This document shows, piece after piece, positions 45,160 to 54,745 of a stretch of DNA of 64,000 nt. A program made the translations under genes and the position numbers. The stretch comes from Candidatus Acidiferrales bacterium (GTDB taxonomy: Bacteria; Acidobacteriota; Terriglobia; Acidiferrales; UBA7541). The DNA is taken from positions 32,057 to 96,056 of the forward strand of contig JASHPG010000100.1 in NCBI GenBank assembly GCA_030038275.1, written 5' to 3'. A model generated the notes under the pieces. It made no database searches. It had not been told where the DNA came from and saw nothing but the letters and a program-made list of their open reading frames with translations. Numbering within the stretch: the first letter of the stretch is position 1; each line of letters opens with the position of its first letter.

Positions 45160-46494
45160 ATGCTTTTTCCCGATGCTAGCGTGCGCGGACGCTTTGGCAC
45201 CAGTTTTTGGGCGCTTGCCGATCAAGGCGCCGTAAGCCTTGGAAATTTTATGACGCAGATTGTTCTGGCTCGCTCGCTGTCGCATTCCGAGTACGGCATT
45301 TTCGCGCTTATTTTTGGCGTACTGCTGTTCTTGTTCACATGCCAGAGCGGCTTGATCGCCTACCCTCTATCGCTCGAGGGCGCTGCCGCCGACAATGCCA
45401 CGCTGCCAAAAGTAGCTTTCGCGGCCGCGTTCCTCACGATACTTCTGGCGATCCCATTTTCTAGCCTGGTAATTGGAGCCACGGTATTTCTTCACGTTAT
45501 GGCAATTACCTGGGCGGTGCTGCTGGCCATGCTCCTCTGGCAATTGCAAGAGACGTTTCGCCGCGCTCTGATGTCTCATCTACGCCACGACGCCGCAATT
45601 TGGGGCGACGCGCTGAGTTATGGTGGGCAGGCCGTTCTAGTGTGGTTGCTCGCTCGCGATGCGGCCTTGACGCTCCAGCGCGTTTTCCTGGTTGTCGCTG
45701 TTACTTCCGCCGCAGCGGCCATCGTGCAATCGATTCAAGTCGGCTGGTCCGCCATGCCCCTGCGCGTGGCCTTCGCCACCGCTCGGAAATATTGGTCGTC
45801 TGGCAAATGGGCGCTCCTCACGGGAATGAACGAGTCTGGTATTCGGCAAGCTTTCCCGTGGATGCTGGCGCTGCTTTATAGCCCCGCCGAAGCGGCTTCC
45901 TTCCAGGCCGTGATGAATCTCGTTGGCGTCAGTCATCCAGTCATGTTCGGCACCAGCAACATTGTGATTCCGGCCGCTGCGGACGCGAAACTCCGGCGCG
46001 GGGCGGCGGCGGCGTTTCGCACGTCCTCCTGGTATGGCGCTTTCGCTGTGCTTTTAGTCTTGCCTTTCTTCGGAGCGCTCTTCTTCTGGCCTCATCCGGC
46101 TCTGGCCTTGTTCTACGGAAAATTGTCGCCATACGTTGCCCTCAGCATGGGAGTTCGCATCGCCGCTTTTGCTTATCTCGTGTATATCTCAGGCAGCTTT
46201 CTGAGTGCTTATCTCTTCGGAATCGGACGTCCCAAGCATGTGTTTGCTGCTAGCGCGGGTAGCACCGTTGTGGCGCTGATTCCGGCCGCCATTCTAGTGC
46301 TCCGTTATGGAGTCGTCGGTGCGATCGTCGGTTTTCTAACTTTCGCATTGGTCCGCGTGCTCCTGTGGGCGTTTTTTGCGGCTCGCACGCTGCGTGTATC
46401 GGAGAACTCCCAAGGATTGGCAAAAAAATCCCTGTTCGCGCGCTTTACTACCTCCATCGAAAGCGCTGCGGTTGATCCCGCGGGACGCAAATGA
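45160..46494 (+). CDS. Wzx-like polysaccharide flippase, locus 2
   Basis: About 444 aa, 12 or more hydrophobic segments, opening with FGTSFWALADQGAVSLGNFMTQIVLARSL as in the oligosaccharide flippase family. It presumably turns the lipid-linked repeat unit of locus 2 across the inner membrane. Translation may start at GTG 45154 or ATG 45160; neither has a strong ribosome-binding site. The stop overlaps the start of the polymerase gene (ATGA). Confidence 0.86.
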   Translation: MLFPDASVRGRFGTSFWALADQGAVSLGNFMTQIVLARSLSHSEYGIFALIFGVLLFLFTCQSGLIAYPLSLEGAAADNATLPKVAFAAAFLTILLAIPFSSLVIGATVFLHVMAITWAVLLAMLLWQLQETFRRALMSHLRHDAAIWGDALSYGGQAVLVWLLARDAALTLQRVFLVVAVTSAAAAIVQSIQVGWSAMPLRVAFATARKYWSSGKWALLTGMNESGIRQAFPWMLALLYSPAEAASFQAVMNLVGVSHPVMFGTSNIVIPAAADAKLRRGAAAAFRTSSWYGAFAVLLVLPFFGALFFWPHPALALFYGKLSPYVALSMGVRIAAFAYLVYISGSFLSAYLFGIGRPKHVFAASAGSTVVALIPAAILVLRYGVVGAIVGFLTFALVRVLLWAFFAARTLRVSENSQGLAKKSLFARFTTSIESAAVDPAGRK

Positions 46495-47834
46495 GTGGCG
46501 GAATCTGGCCGCGTGTTGTGGTCTTCCTTGTCGTTGGATATTTCTGCATGGGCCGCTCTTTCGCCTATCTCGGCTTTCCATCGTGGCACATCTTTTTAGG
46601 CGAAGTGTTTTTGGCCGCGTTCCTGCTCTTCGGTCCCTGGACACGCCTCGGTCGCTGGCCTTGGGTTGCGCGTCGGCTTTCCAAACTGAAGATTCTCCTT
46701 GCATGTTTCATGCTGTTTCTTTGCTACGGTGCTTTCGAAGTTATCCACGGCGTTCATGACGGCAATCCGCTTCTCGTCGCCGTTCGTGACGCAGCATTCG
46801 ACTATTATCCGCTTTATCTCTTTCTCGGCATCTTTGCCGGTTTGAGCTGGCCGGCCTTGATGCGTCGCCTCGTTCGCATTTTCGCGTGGTGCAACGGCAT
46901 TTACGGCGTTCTCTACATTCTGGTCTTCAACCGTCTCGATTGGACGCTTTCCGGCGTCTCGCAGCAGATATCGCCTGTTCCCGTTTTCGGCTTGCCTGAA
47001 TTTTCCTTTGTCGCCCTGTTGGCTCTCCTCGCCTTTGAGCCGGACCTAAAAACGGTCTGGCATCTCTTGGCGCTGAATTCTTTTGTCCTCCTAGGAATGC
47101 AAATCCGCGCGGAATGGTTCGCCTTTGCCATTGGTCTGCTCGTTTGGGGTTGGATGACCAAGCGGCTTTGGCGCATGGCTGCAGGCGGCACTGTGATCCT
47201 GCTGCTGCTGGTTCTCATGGCTCTGGTGAACCTAAAAATTCCCGGTCCCGCCACCCGCGGCGGCGGCGAAATTTCCGCGAGAGATCTGATCGGCCGCGCT
47301 GTCGCGCCCATCGATCCTGATCTGGCCGAGAATTACACTTCGTACTACAAGATGGACGTCGATACCGCGGTTTGGCGCACCGTCTGGTGGGCGGCCATCT
47401 GGCAAGCGGTTCAATCGACTCACATCAGCGCACTTTTGGGATTTGGATACGGTTACCCCATAGGGGACCTCGTCCCCTACCTCCAAGGGGATTTCATCGA
47501 AACGCCCCACAACGTCTTCTTTTACGCGCTCGCCTACAGCGGGTGGATTGGTGTGCTTTTATTCGCCGCTTTCCAGGGAGCGATTGGGTGGCTGCTGTGG
47601 TGCGCCGACCATCGAGTGTCGCGTCCTGCCGGACTTGTCCTCTGGGCCGCCATGCTGGCCTACTCCATGTTCACCCCGTTCTTTGAAACACCTTACGGAG
47701 CGATTCCTTTTTATTTGCTCTGTGGGCTCTTGATCGCCCCAGCGATTCGCAAAGGATCGGCGCCCATTGCGCGTTTCCTTCCACAGGGTCCTCAATCTGT
47801 TGTCCCAGAGGGAGGCGCTCTGGCTGCTACGTAG
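46491..47834 (+). CDS. Wzy-like polymerase / O-antigen ligase family protein, locus 2
   Basis: 447 aa integral-membrane protein with about ten hydrophobic segments and a large loop (about residues 255-345) containing GFGYGYPIGDL and ETPHNVFFYALAYSGW. The GxGYG...PHN layout matches the Wzy_C domain. It polymerises locus-2 units in the periplasm. It is similar in role, but not obviously in sequence, to the protein at 20679. Confidence 0.83.
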   Translation: MSGGIWPRVVVFLVVGYFCMGRSFAYLGFPSWHIFLGEVFLAAFLLFGPWTRLGRWPWVARRLSKLKILLACFMLFLCYGAFEVIHGVHDGNPLLVAVRDAAFDYYPLYLFLGIFAGLSWPALMRRLVRIFAWCNGIYGVLYILVFNRLDWTLSGVSQQISPVPVFGLPEFSFVALLALLAFEPDLKTVWHLLALNSFVLLGMQIRAEWFAFAIGLLVWGWMTKRLWRMAAGGTVILLLLVLMALVNLKIPGPATRGGGEISARDLIGRAVAPIDPDLAENYTSYYKMDVDTAVWRTVWWAAIWQAVQSTHISALLGFGYGYPIGDLVPYLQGDFIETPHNVFFYALAYSGWIGVLLFAAFQGAIGWLLWCADHRVSRPAGLVLWAAMLAYSMFTPFFETPYGAIPFYLLCGLLIAPAIRKGSAPIARFLPQGPQSVVPEGGALAAT

Positions 47835-47860
47835 GCCGACGCTTTGTTTAGGAGGGAATG

Positions 47861-48730
47861 ATGTCCGCTGCGCACCACGGAATGCCGACCGTCAAATGCG
47901 TCCTCTGCTCATCTCCCGCGCGCTTTCAGCTGCCTTTGCCACATACGGGCGTTTGGCGCTGTGATAATCCGCTTTGTCACCTGGAATTCGCATATCCGCA
48001 GCTCGACGAGTTTCAACTCCGTGCGGCTTACACCGGCCTCTACTACCCCGTGGACAACGGAGAGCACATCGTTCGCTACGAAAACACCCCCGATTTCATA
48101 CTGCGCCAGGTATTTCAGAAAATCGACTCAAGCTTCGGCCCCCTGGAGGGCAAGCAAATTTTGGACTACGGCTGCGGAACCGGCGCGCTTTGCCGCCTAG
48201 CCCTTGATTACTCTGCTCGTCCCTCTGGCATCGAAGCTGACGCAGTCGCGCGCCAAACCATCAGCAAAGAGCGCCTCTTCGAGGCTTACGAAAGCATCGA
48301 TAGCCTTCAACGCGCTCGCGGCGACGTCCGCTTCGACTACATTTTTCTCTGGGAAGTGATCGAGCATCTGAGAAAGCCCTGGCGCGAACTTTCGCGGCTT
48401 CGGAAGATGCTTTCCCCACACGGCCGCATTGTCATATCCACTCCCAATTCCGCCAGCCTGAAGGCTCGGTTCCTGAAAGGCCGATGGGAAAATTATGCCA
48501 ACCCGACACACCTCTATTATTTCGCGCCGCGCTCGCTTCGGCGTGTCTTGGAGGCCGGCGGGCTTTCCGACATCATCCAGCTTCGATTCACCATTCGATA
48601 TCCGCATCACAGTCCGCCCCGCTCGGCTGCTCATCGCACATTGGTCGCTTTCGGTCTTGATGGCGAGCTCCTGTATTCCGCAGGACTTCCTTCAGTCGCG
48701 GACGTGGCGCGAACTGTAGGTTGCGAATGA
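47861..48730 (+). CDS. Class I SAM methyltransferase with N-terminal zinc-binding motif, locus 2
   Basis: About 289 aa. CVLC and CDNPLC near the N-terminus form a probable zinc site; SAM motif ILDYGCGTGALCRLA; LWEVIEHLRKPWREL and SPHGRIVISTPNS complete the methyltransferase core. Two ATG codons are in tandem; AGGAGG at 47850-47855 favours the second. Its design parallels the protein at 23972 in locus 1. The stop overlaps the next start (ATGA). Confidence 0.85.
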   Translation: MSAAHHGMPTVKCVLCSSPARFQLPLPHTGVWRCDNPLCHLEFAYPQLDEFQLRAAYTGLYYPVDNGEHIVRYENTPDFILRQVFQKIDSSFGPLEGKQILDYGCGTGALCRLALDYSARPSGIEADAVARQTISKERLFEAYESIDSLQRARGDVRFDYIFLWEVIEHLRKPWRELSRLRKMLSPHGRIVISTPNSASLKARFLKGRWENYANPTHLYYFAPRSLRRVLEAGGLSDIIQLRFTIRYPHHSPPRSAAHRTLVAFGLDGELLYSAGLPSVADVARTVGCE

Positions 48731-49983
48731 AAATAGTCTCGGTCCACAACTTTTATCAGCAGCCCGGCGGCGAAGATGCCGTGTGGCGCAATGAAGCCGC
48801 CCTTTTGCACTCCAAAGGTCATCAGGTCGTCAAGTTTGTCCGCCGCAACAGCGAAATCGCAGACCAGAGCCTGCTGGCTTCCGCGCGCCTCGCCGTCCGC
48901 GCCGTGTGGTCTCGCGAAAGTATGCATGCACTGATGGACACGCTCGTTCGTGAAACTCCGGACGTCGTCCATTTTCACAACACTTTTCCGCTCATTTCTC
49001 CCTCGGCCTATTACGCCTGCCTCGAATTAGGCATTCCTGTTGTGCAAACGCTCCATAATTACCGGCTCGTTTGCCCCGCCGCCACTTTCTTTCGCGACGG
49101 CGGAATTTGCGAGCAGTGCGCCAAACGCAGTCTTTCGCGCAGCATCCTGCATGCGTGCTACCGCGGATCTCGCGCGGCTACGGCGACCACTGCGGCAATG
49201 CTTACGGTTCACCGGATGCTAAATACGTGGCGCGACGCAGTCGATTGTTTCATCGTTCCCACGCAATTCTGCCGCGCAAAGTTTTCTGCGGCGGGCGTAC
49301 CCTTGCGCAAGATCGTGGTGAAGCCAAATTTCCTTTCCGCTGACCCAGGCTGTCGAACTGGCGTCGGCGATTACGCGATTTTTGTTGGCCGTCTTGCACG
49401 CGAAAAAGGGATTGCTGCGCTCATCGCCGCCTGGCGTGGCCTAGGTCCAAAATGTTCGCTACGCATTTTGGGCGACGGTCCTCTTCGCCCCGAAATGGAG
49501 CGCGCGGCGGCTTCGCTCGATTCCGGAATCGTTAAGTTCGAAGGATGGGCCGACCATGACTCCGTGATCGCGGCCATTCAAGGCGCTCGCGTCCTTATTT
49601 TCCCAAGCGAATGGTACGAGACTTTCGGTCTCGTTGCCGTCGAAGCATTTGCCTGCGGCGTTCCCGTCATTGCCTCGCGCCTTGGCGTAATGCGGGAAAT
49701 CGTCGACGATGGCCGGACGGGCTTGCACTTTACTCCAGGCGATCCCGCCGATTTGGCGGCGAAAGTTCTATGGGCGTGTGACCATCCTCGCGAACTCGAA
49801 CTCATGGGCCGGAACGCTCGCGCGGAATACGAAGCGAAATACACCGCGGAGCGCAACTACCGCCAGTTGGTCGCGATATACGAGCGCGTCATTTCCGCCG
49901 CAGGTGTGGAATCCCGCTCCGTGCCATTCAATCAGGGAGGTCAGGATGCCGTTCAACACTACCCTGAAGCTCGATTCTCCTGA
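48727..49983 (+). CDS. Family 4 (GT-B) glycosyltransferase, locus 2
   Basis: 418 aa. N-terminal half: VSVHNFYQQPGGEDAVW, VVHFHNTFPLISPSAYYAC, TLHNYRLVCPAATFFRDG with a cysteine-rich insert (ICEQCAKRSL). C-terminal half: FVGRLAREKGI and SEWYETFGLVAVEAFACGVPV with the EX7E catalytic/donor motif. ATG 48727 is chosen because it overlaps the upstream stop (ATGA). Its 3' end overlaps the next methyltransferase by 38 bases. Confidence 0.92.
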   Translation: MKIVSVHNFYQQPGGEDAVWRNEAALLHSKGHQVVKFVRRNSEIADQSLLASARLAVRAVWSRESMHALMDTLVRETPDVVHFHNTFPLISPSAYYACLELGIPVVQTLHNYRLVCPAATFFRDGGICEQCAKRSLSRSILHACYRGSRAATATTAAMLTVHRMLNTWRDAVDCFIVPTQFCRAKFSAAGVPLRKIVVKPNFLSADPGCRTGVGDYAIFVGRLAREKGIAALIAAWRGLGPKCSLRILGDGPLRPEMERAAASLDSGIVKFEGWADHDSVIAAIQGARVLIFPSEWYETFGLVAVEAFACGVPVIASRLGVMREIVDDGRTGLHFTPGDPADLAAKVLWACDHPRELELMGRNARAEYEAKYTAERNYRQLVAIYERVISAAGVESRSVPFNQGGQDAVQHYPEARFS

Positions 49984-50806
49984 ATCGTCGGTGATCGAAG
50001 CCAACGTCGAGTTTTATCGGCAGATCGCCCCGAAATACGATCGTTACGAAGCGTGCGCGTCGAGCCCCGATCTTCAGGAGATGATCGATCGCGACGTGGA
50101 GCACATTGCGATGGTTATCGGGACGCGTGATCGCCCGGTCGAATGCCTCGATTGCGGCGGTGGCACCGGCAATTTGACGCTCAAGCTGCTTCGCAAAGGA
50201 TGGTCCGTAACCGTCGTTGACGTCTCATCTGACATGCTGGCCATCTTGCAAAACAAAGCGCGGCGCGCTGGTTTTTCGCCGTCTCTGGTCCACGATTCCT
50301 TCGCGGACTATCTCGCGCGCACGAGAAAATCGTTCGACCTTATCTCCTTCAGCTCCGTGCTGCACCATCTCTATGCCTATTTGCCCGGAGTGGCGATTGC
50401 CGCGGATTGCATCGAAAAGCGCGGTGTCTTCTACTCCTGTTTTGATCCGGTAATTTCAGCCAATCCGCGAGTCGCTGAATTCTTCGATGCATTCGATACT
50501 CTTCTCGCAAAACTTGCTCTCGATCGCCGGGATCTCGTGCCGGGTGTGGTCAGGCGGCTTAAAAAGTCGTTCGGGAGCAAAGATGCTCGACATCACCGGC
50601 CGGTCATTGGCTCCGGCGATGTGGCCGAGTATCACGCCAAGACTGGGGTCGATGACCGCGCCATCACCAAGCTCTTGAAGGACAAAGGATTTACCCTTAT
50701 CGACCATTCGCGCTGGGCTTCGGGTCGAACGGCGCCCGCACGATTCGTCAACAGCCGCCTGCGGCTGATGGAGAGCTTCAAAATCATCGCTCAGCGCGGC
50801 ACTTGA
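49946..50806 (+). CDS. Class I SAM-dependent methyltransferase
   Basis: 286 aa from the ATG at 49946, which has AGGGAGG upstream; longer frames run inside the glycosyltransferase gene. The SAM-binding motif reads CLDCGGGTGNLTLKLL, followed by VTVVDVSSDML and LISFSSVLHHLYAYLPG. The late part has a CFDPVISANPRVAEFFDAFD stretch seen in sugar- or lipid-modifying methyltransferases. The exact substrate is unknown; being within the glycan operon suggests a sugar. Confidence 0.8.
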   Translation: MPFNTTLKLDSPESSVIEANVEFYRQIAPKYDRYEACASSPDLQEMIDRDVEHIAMVIGTRDRPVECLDCGGGTGNLTLKLLRKGWSVTVVDVSSDMLAILQNKARRAGFSPSLVHDSFADYLARTRKSFDLISFSSVLHHLYAYLPGVAIAADCIEKRGVFYSCFDPVISANPRVAEFFDAFDTLLAKLALDRRDLVPGVVRRLKKSFGSKDARHHRPVIGSGDVAEYHAKTGVDDRAITKLLKDKGFTLIDHSRWASGRTAPARFVNSRLRLMESFKIIAQRGT

Positions 50807-50852
50807 AACGGGCAGCACAGCGCTTTCATAGGTCGCGAAAGGCGCAATTTCG

Positions 50853-52007
50853 ATGACGTCCCGCAAAGGTCCTGACAACGGGCTTCAGCCCCTTCCGCTG
50901 GCGCCTCTGCCAACAGATCCGCTGGTTTCCGTTCTGACCGCAAACCACAACTACGCCCCATATGTCACCGAATGCGTTGATAGCGTTTTGCGCCAGACCT
51001 ATTCGAATTTCGAGCTCATCGTCTGCGATGACGGTTCGACTGACGGCTCCCGAGCGATACTCGATCGCTATAAGGCCAAGGATGTCCGGGTCCGGGTTTT
51101 GCTCCAGGAAAATGCCGGACAAGCAGCTGCTTTGAATACTGCATTTCAAGCCAGCCGAGGCGAAATCATTTGCTTCCTCGACTCGGACGACTTGTACGCG
51201 CCGCAAAAGCTTGAGAGAGCTGCGGAAGCATTCGCGGCCCATCCTGATTCCGGATTCGTAATTCACCAGCTACGTCGGATCGACGCATCTCGCTCGAAGA
51301 CGCTCGGCAAGGTTCCGCTCGCTTATGAGCTGCCTTCCGGATGGTTGGGTGCCTTTGCGCCTCTCGATGCTCCCTGGGTGCCACCAGGAATTCCGCCTTG
51401 TACTGCACTCTCGCTTCGGCGAGCCGTCGCCGCGCGGATTTTCCCAATCCCAGTGGGCTTACATGCCTTCGCGGACACGCCGATTCAAGTGCTAGCGCCG
51501 TTGATGACGCCCGTCGTCGCGATCCCCACCATGCTTGGTGAATACCGGATTCACGGTCGCAACGCTGCGGCTGCGGCTGCTTTCTCTGAGGTCCACCTTC
51601 GCCGTTTGGCCGATTTCGACCAGGAGCTATGGTGCGTTTGGAGGGATTTTCTCCTAGCTTCCTCATGCAAACACCCGATCCCATCTGTGCCTCCGGTGAC
51701 TCAATATTCGTATGTATATGCTCGCTTCCGTGGCGATCCTGAGGCAAAGCGGCTATACAGGGCTTTCGTCGCGGGACCTCGTTTCCGTGGCCTGCCTGCG
51801 CTGTATCGCGCGTTTTGGAGAGGTACTTCGTGGCTGCCGGATCGGGCTTTTCACAAGGTCTTTGACTTACTGCAAACACGGCAGTCAGCCAAAGTGGCGC
51901 TCGCGAGCCTGTTGCACGAAATTCGCAGAATAAGAGATGTGACGCATGTCTTCGATCGAACAGACAAAAGGGTTCGTCCGAAAGTTGGCAAACCAATTGG
52001 GAATTGA
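50853..52007 (+). CDS. Family 2 (GT-A) glycosyltransferase, locus 2
   Basis: 384 aa soluble GT2. VSVLTANHNYAPYVTECVDSV, VCDDGSTDGSRAIL and ICFLDSDDLYAPQKL (DxD motif) are plain, in the first 130 residues. The C-terminal half (HLRRLADFDQELW...) has no strong family features. It adds one sugar to the locus-2 unit. The end overlaps the FkbM gene by 62 bases. Confidence 0.9.
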   Translation: MTSRKGPDNGLQPLPLAPLPTDPLVSVLTANHNYAPYVTECVDSVLRQTYSNFELIVCDDGSTDGSRAILDRYKAKDVRVRVLLQENAGQAAALNTAFQASRGEIICFLDSDDLYAPQKLERAAEAFAAHPDSGFVIHQLRRIDASRSKTLGKVPLAYELPSGWLGAFAPLDAPWVPPGIPPCTALSLRRAVAARIFPIPVGLHAFADTPIQVLAPLMTPVVAIPTMLGEYRIHGRNAAAAAAFSEVHLRRLADFDQELWCVWRDFLLASSCKHPIPSVPPVTQYSYVYARFRGDPEAKRLYRAFVAGPRFRGLPALYRAFWRGTSWLPDRAFHKVFDLLQTRQSAKVALASLLHEIRRIRDVTHVFDRTDKRVRPKVGKPIGN

Positions 52008-52704
52008 AATCACTCGTTTCAATTCTAAAGGCTCGGACCGGGCCAGGCTGGCGCGTTTCCTTTTTTCGCGCGAGGTAAATCTCGTCTTCGACGTCGGCGC
52101 CAATGTCGGTCAGTACGGCAAGGAACTGCGCGCGCTGGGCTATCGAGGCCGCATCGTCTCATTTGAGCCGGTTTCTCATACCTATTCTCGGCTGCAAAAG
52201 CTCGCGGCAGGCGATCCCAACTGGATCGTCGCACCCCGCACCGCGATCGGCAGCGAAGAAGGCGTCATTTCGATCAACATCTCCGTCAATTCCGTGTTCA
52301 GCTCCGCACTGAAAGGTGCGAACCTGGTCAGCTGGATAGACGCAAACTCCGCCGTAGTTCGCGAAGAGCAGGTATCTCTCGTGACTCTCAATTCGGTCGC
52401 TCATCAATATATGAAACGGGGTGACGTCGCATTCCTGAAGATCGACGTGCAGGGATTCGAATACGAGGTTCTGCACGGCGCGGACAAAATTCTCAACACT
52501 CTCTGCGGGGCTCAGCTCGAACTCTCGCTGATTCCGCTGTATCAAGGCGAGAAGCCGTTTCGCTTCATGCTCGACTTCATGGAGTCGAAAGGCTTCGAGC
52601 TGCACTCGCTTGCTTCCGTTCTTGCCGATGAAGCTACCGGCAGGGAGATTCAGCTCGACGCGATTTTCATCCGCGGAGGAATGGATGATCGTTTGACTCA
52701 TTGA
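51946..52704 (+). CDS. FkbM family methyltransferase, locus 2
   Basis: 252 aa. LVFDVGANVGQYGKEL is the SAM-binding loop, IVSFEPVSHTYSRLQ the second strand, and FLKIDVQGFEYEVLHGA the family-specific C-terminal block; LELSLIPLYQGE also fits. A likely O-methyltransferase for a sugar of the locus-2 glycan, parallel to the FkbM protein at 22041. The start lies inside the GT2 gene. Confidence 0.9.
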   Translation: MSSIEQTKGFVRKLANQLGIEITRFNSKGSDRARLARFLFSREVNLVFDVGANVGQYGKELRALGYRGRIVSFEPVSHTYSRLQKLAAGDPNWIVAPRTAIGSEEGVISINISVNSVFSSALKGANLVSWIDANSAVVREEQVSLVTLNSVAHQYMKRGDVAFLKIDVQGFEYEVLHGADKILNTLCGAQLELSLIPLYQGEKPFRFMLDFMESKGFELHSLASVLADEATGREIQLDAIFIRGGMDDRLTH

Positions 52705-52801
52705 TTGAAAGCGGCGAACTAACGGACACCCACAGCCTAAATTCCGCGGCCCAGCGCGGTCGAAATCATCGGTTCCTTCAACAGTATGCAGGTGGTTAGC
52801 A

Positions 52802-53599
52802 GTGCATGCCACGACAGCAATCGCGTTTTCCGATCCTGGATCCTTCAGCGTCCTGAATGTTCGCGTGGACGCCGTCCAGATTCCGGATGCCATTGAACGG
52901 ATCGAAAGTTGGATTCGCACTCGCCGCCGCTGTCATTACGTTGCCGTAACCGGAATGCACGGAGTTACCGAAGCGCAGCACGATGCGAGTCTCCGAAAGA
53001 TCCTCAACGCTGCCGACCTTGTTGTGCCCGATGGCATGCCGCTCGTCTGGATCGCGCGCTTGCGCGGATTTCCTCTGCGCCGGCGCGTGTACGGTCCGGA
53101 GTTGATGATGGCCTTCTGCGAAGCGACGGTCTCGAAAGGCTACCGGCATTTCCTCTACGGAGGGTCGCCTGAAGTTTGCGGCCGTCTGGCCCAGCAATTG
53201 CGCCGGCGTTTTCCCGCCATTTCCATTGTGGGCACGTATTCGCCGCCGTTCCGGCCGCTCTCCTCGCAAGAAAGCGCGGACGTCTCTGAAACCATAAATC
53301 GTGCCGAACCCGATATCGTCTGGGTTGGGCTGAGCACCCCCAAGCAGGAGTGCTGGATGCATCAGCATCGCGGCCAACTGCGCGCGCCCGTGCTGGTTGG
53401 CGTAGGCGCGGCGTTCGACATAAACTCCGGTGCCAAGAAACAGGCTCCCGCCTGGATGCGCGAGAACGGCTTCGAGTGGCTGTTCCGCCTGCTGCAGGAG
53501 CCGCGCCGTTTGTGGCGCCGTTACCTGGTATGCGGGTCTGAGTTCGCTTTTATGGTCGCGCTGGAGTTCCTCGATATCCGCCGCCCGGACGTGCGCTGA
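52802..53599 (+). CDS. WecG/TagA/CpsF family glycosyltransferase
   Basis: 265 aa GT26 enzyme. Diagnostic blocks: YVAVTGMHGVTEAQ, ADLVVPDGMPLVWIARL, FLYGGSPEV, IVWVGLSTPKQECWM and VGVGAAFDINSGAKKQAPAWM. GT26 members transfer ManNAcA, ManNAc or glucosyl residues to an undecaprenyl-linked first sugar. It begins with GTG and closes the plus-strand glycan operon. Confidence 0.93.
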   Translation: MHATTAIAFSDPGSFSVLNVRVDAVQIPDAIERIESWIRTRRRCHYVAVTGMHGVTEAQHDASLRKILNAADLVVPDGMPLVWIARLRGFPLRRRVYGPELMMAFCEATVSKGYRHFLYGGSPEVCGRLAQQLRRRFPAISIVGTYSPPFRPLSSQESADVSETINRAEPDIVWVGLSTPKQECWMHQHRGQLRAPVLVGVGAAFDINSGAKKQAPAWMRENGFEWLFRLLQEPRRLWRRYLVCGSEFAFMVALEFLDIRRPDVR

Positions 53600-53746
53600 A
53601 TCAGCGCCGCCGCCCGCCCGATGCCCTCAAATTCCCATCAGCGCCAACTCGGTGCGAATCGTCCATCCATGATCCCGCAAGACCGAAACAAGCCCCGCGC
53701 GCCCTGGCTAGTCTAAGTCCAACTCCATGCTATTGTTTAGTCTTGG

Positions 53747-53831
53747 GCCCGGGTGGCGGAATGGCATACGCGGGGGACTTAAAATCCCCTGTCCTTCACA
53801 GGACGTGTGGGTTCGACCCCCACCCCGGGCA
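53747..53831 (+). tRNA. tRNA-Leu (anticodon UAA)
   Basis: An 85-nt cloverleaf: acceptor arm GCCCGGG / CCCGGGC with discriminator A, D-arm beginning GGCGGAATGG, anticodon stem GGGGA...TCCCC with loop CTTAAAA (anticodon TAA), a long variable arm typical of tRNA-Leu (GTCCTTCACAGGAC), and T-arm GTGGGTTCGACCCCCAC. CCA is not encoded. Confidence 0.97.
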
Positions 53832-53892
53832 CTTTTGTGCAGGGTCCCGCAAGGCCATCGGCAAGCCGATTTCCGGTGTATGATTTGCGGCA

Positions 53893-54540
53893 ATGGATTC
53901 GACTGTTAAAAGGCTCAAACATCCAATCACACACTGGATCGGGGCGGGCGGCGGATGGCTGCTACGCCATGTAGTCAGTGGCTTGGCGGCCACGGGCCTT
54001 ACGCCAAACACGTTTACCTTCCTCGGTTTGTTCGTCAACTCCGTCGGCGCGGCACTGTTCGCCATGGGCCGCTTCCGCGACGCGGCAACCGTCCTTTTCA
54101 TCGCCGGATTTTTAGATATGGCGGATGGACAGGTGGCGCGGCGCGTGGGTCGCGTAACTGCATTCGGCGCGTTTCTCGACTCTACGCTCGACCGCTATTC
54201 CGATCTGGCGCTATATATGGGGCTGGTTGTCTATTACACGCTCATCGGACGGCCTTTCTACATGGTCCTCGCTGCCGTAGCAATGGCCAGCTCGTTTATG
54301 GTCAGCTATTCGCGGGCGCGCGCCGAGTCGCTCATCCCGTCCTGCAAAGTCGGCTTCATGGAGCGGCCGGAGCGGCTGGTCTTGCTGATCCTCGGCGGCG
54401 CGTTTAACCGTATGGCGCAAGTCTTGTGGGTGATCGCCACGATTTCAACGATTACCGTAATTCATCGCGTCGCCTACACGCACAGGGAACTGCGCGCTGG
54501 CCACGCCCTGCCGGCTGCTGATGTCTCCCAGCCTCTTTGA
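53893..54540 (+). CDS. CDP-alcohol phosphatidyltransferase
   Basis: 215 aa membrane enzyme with about five to six hydrophobic segments. The signature D-x2-DG-x2-AR-x8-G-x3-D-x3-D is exact: Asp75, Asp78-Gly79, Ala82-Arg83, Gly92, Asp96, Asp100. It displaces CMP from CDP-diacylglycerol with an alcohol such as glycerol-phosphate or inositol-phosphate. LTPNTFTFLGL and a SYSRARAES stretch recall phosphatidylinositol-phosphate-type synthases, but the acceptor is not determinable. It lies 61 bases downstream of the tRNA. Confidence 0.9.
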   Translation: MDSTVKRLKHPITHWIGAGGGWLLRHVVSGLAATGLTPNTFTFLGLFVNSVGAALFAMGRFRDAATVLFIAGFLDMADGQVARRVGRVTAFGAFLDSTLDRYSDLALYMGLVVYYTLIGRPFYMVLAAVAMASSFMVSYSRARAESLIPSCKVGFMERPERLVLLILGGAFNRMAQVLWVIATISTITVIHRVAYTHRELRAGHALPAADVSQPL

Positions 54541-54745
54541 TGGCCTCCGATTTAACTCTTTCCGGCTTTCGTCGCAATCCTCTCTAACGGACCGCCATGC
54601 CTGACGCTGGCGCGAATCCCCCTGGTATCTCCGTATATAAATGTCCCGACGCCCTCCGTACTAGCGATCTTTGCCCGCGCCTGCGCCCCTCAATGAAAGC
54701 CCGCCATCTAATTCTCAGAACAGAAAACAGACGCAGGAGGTGACG

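Noticed and set aside
53747-53831. tRNA-Leu as an integration site for the glycan locus
   Set aside because: No integrase, no second copy of the tRNA 3' end and no direct repeat were seen in the window.
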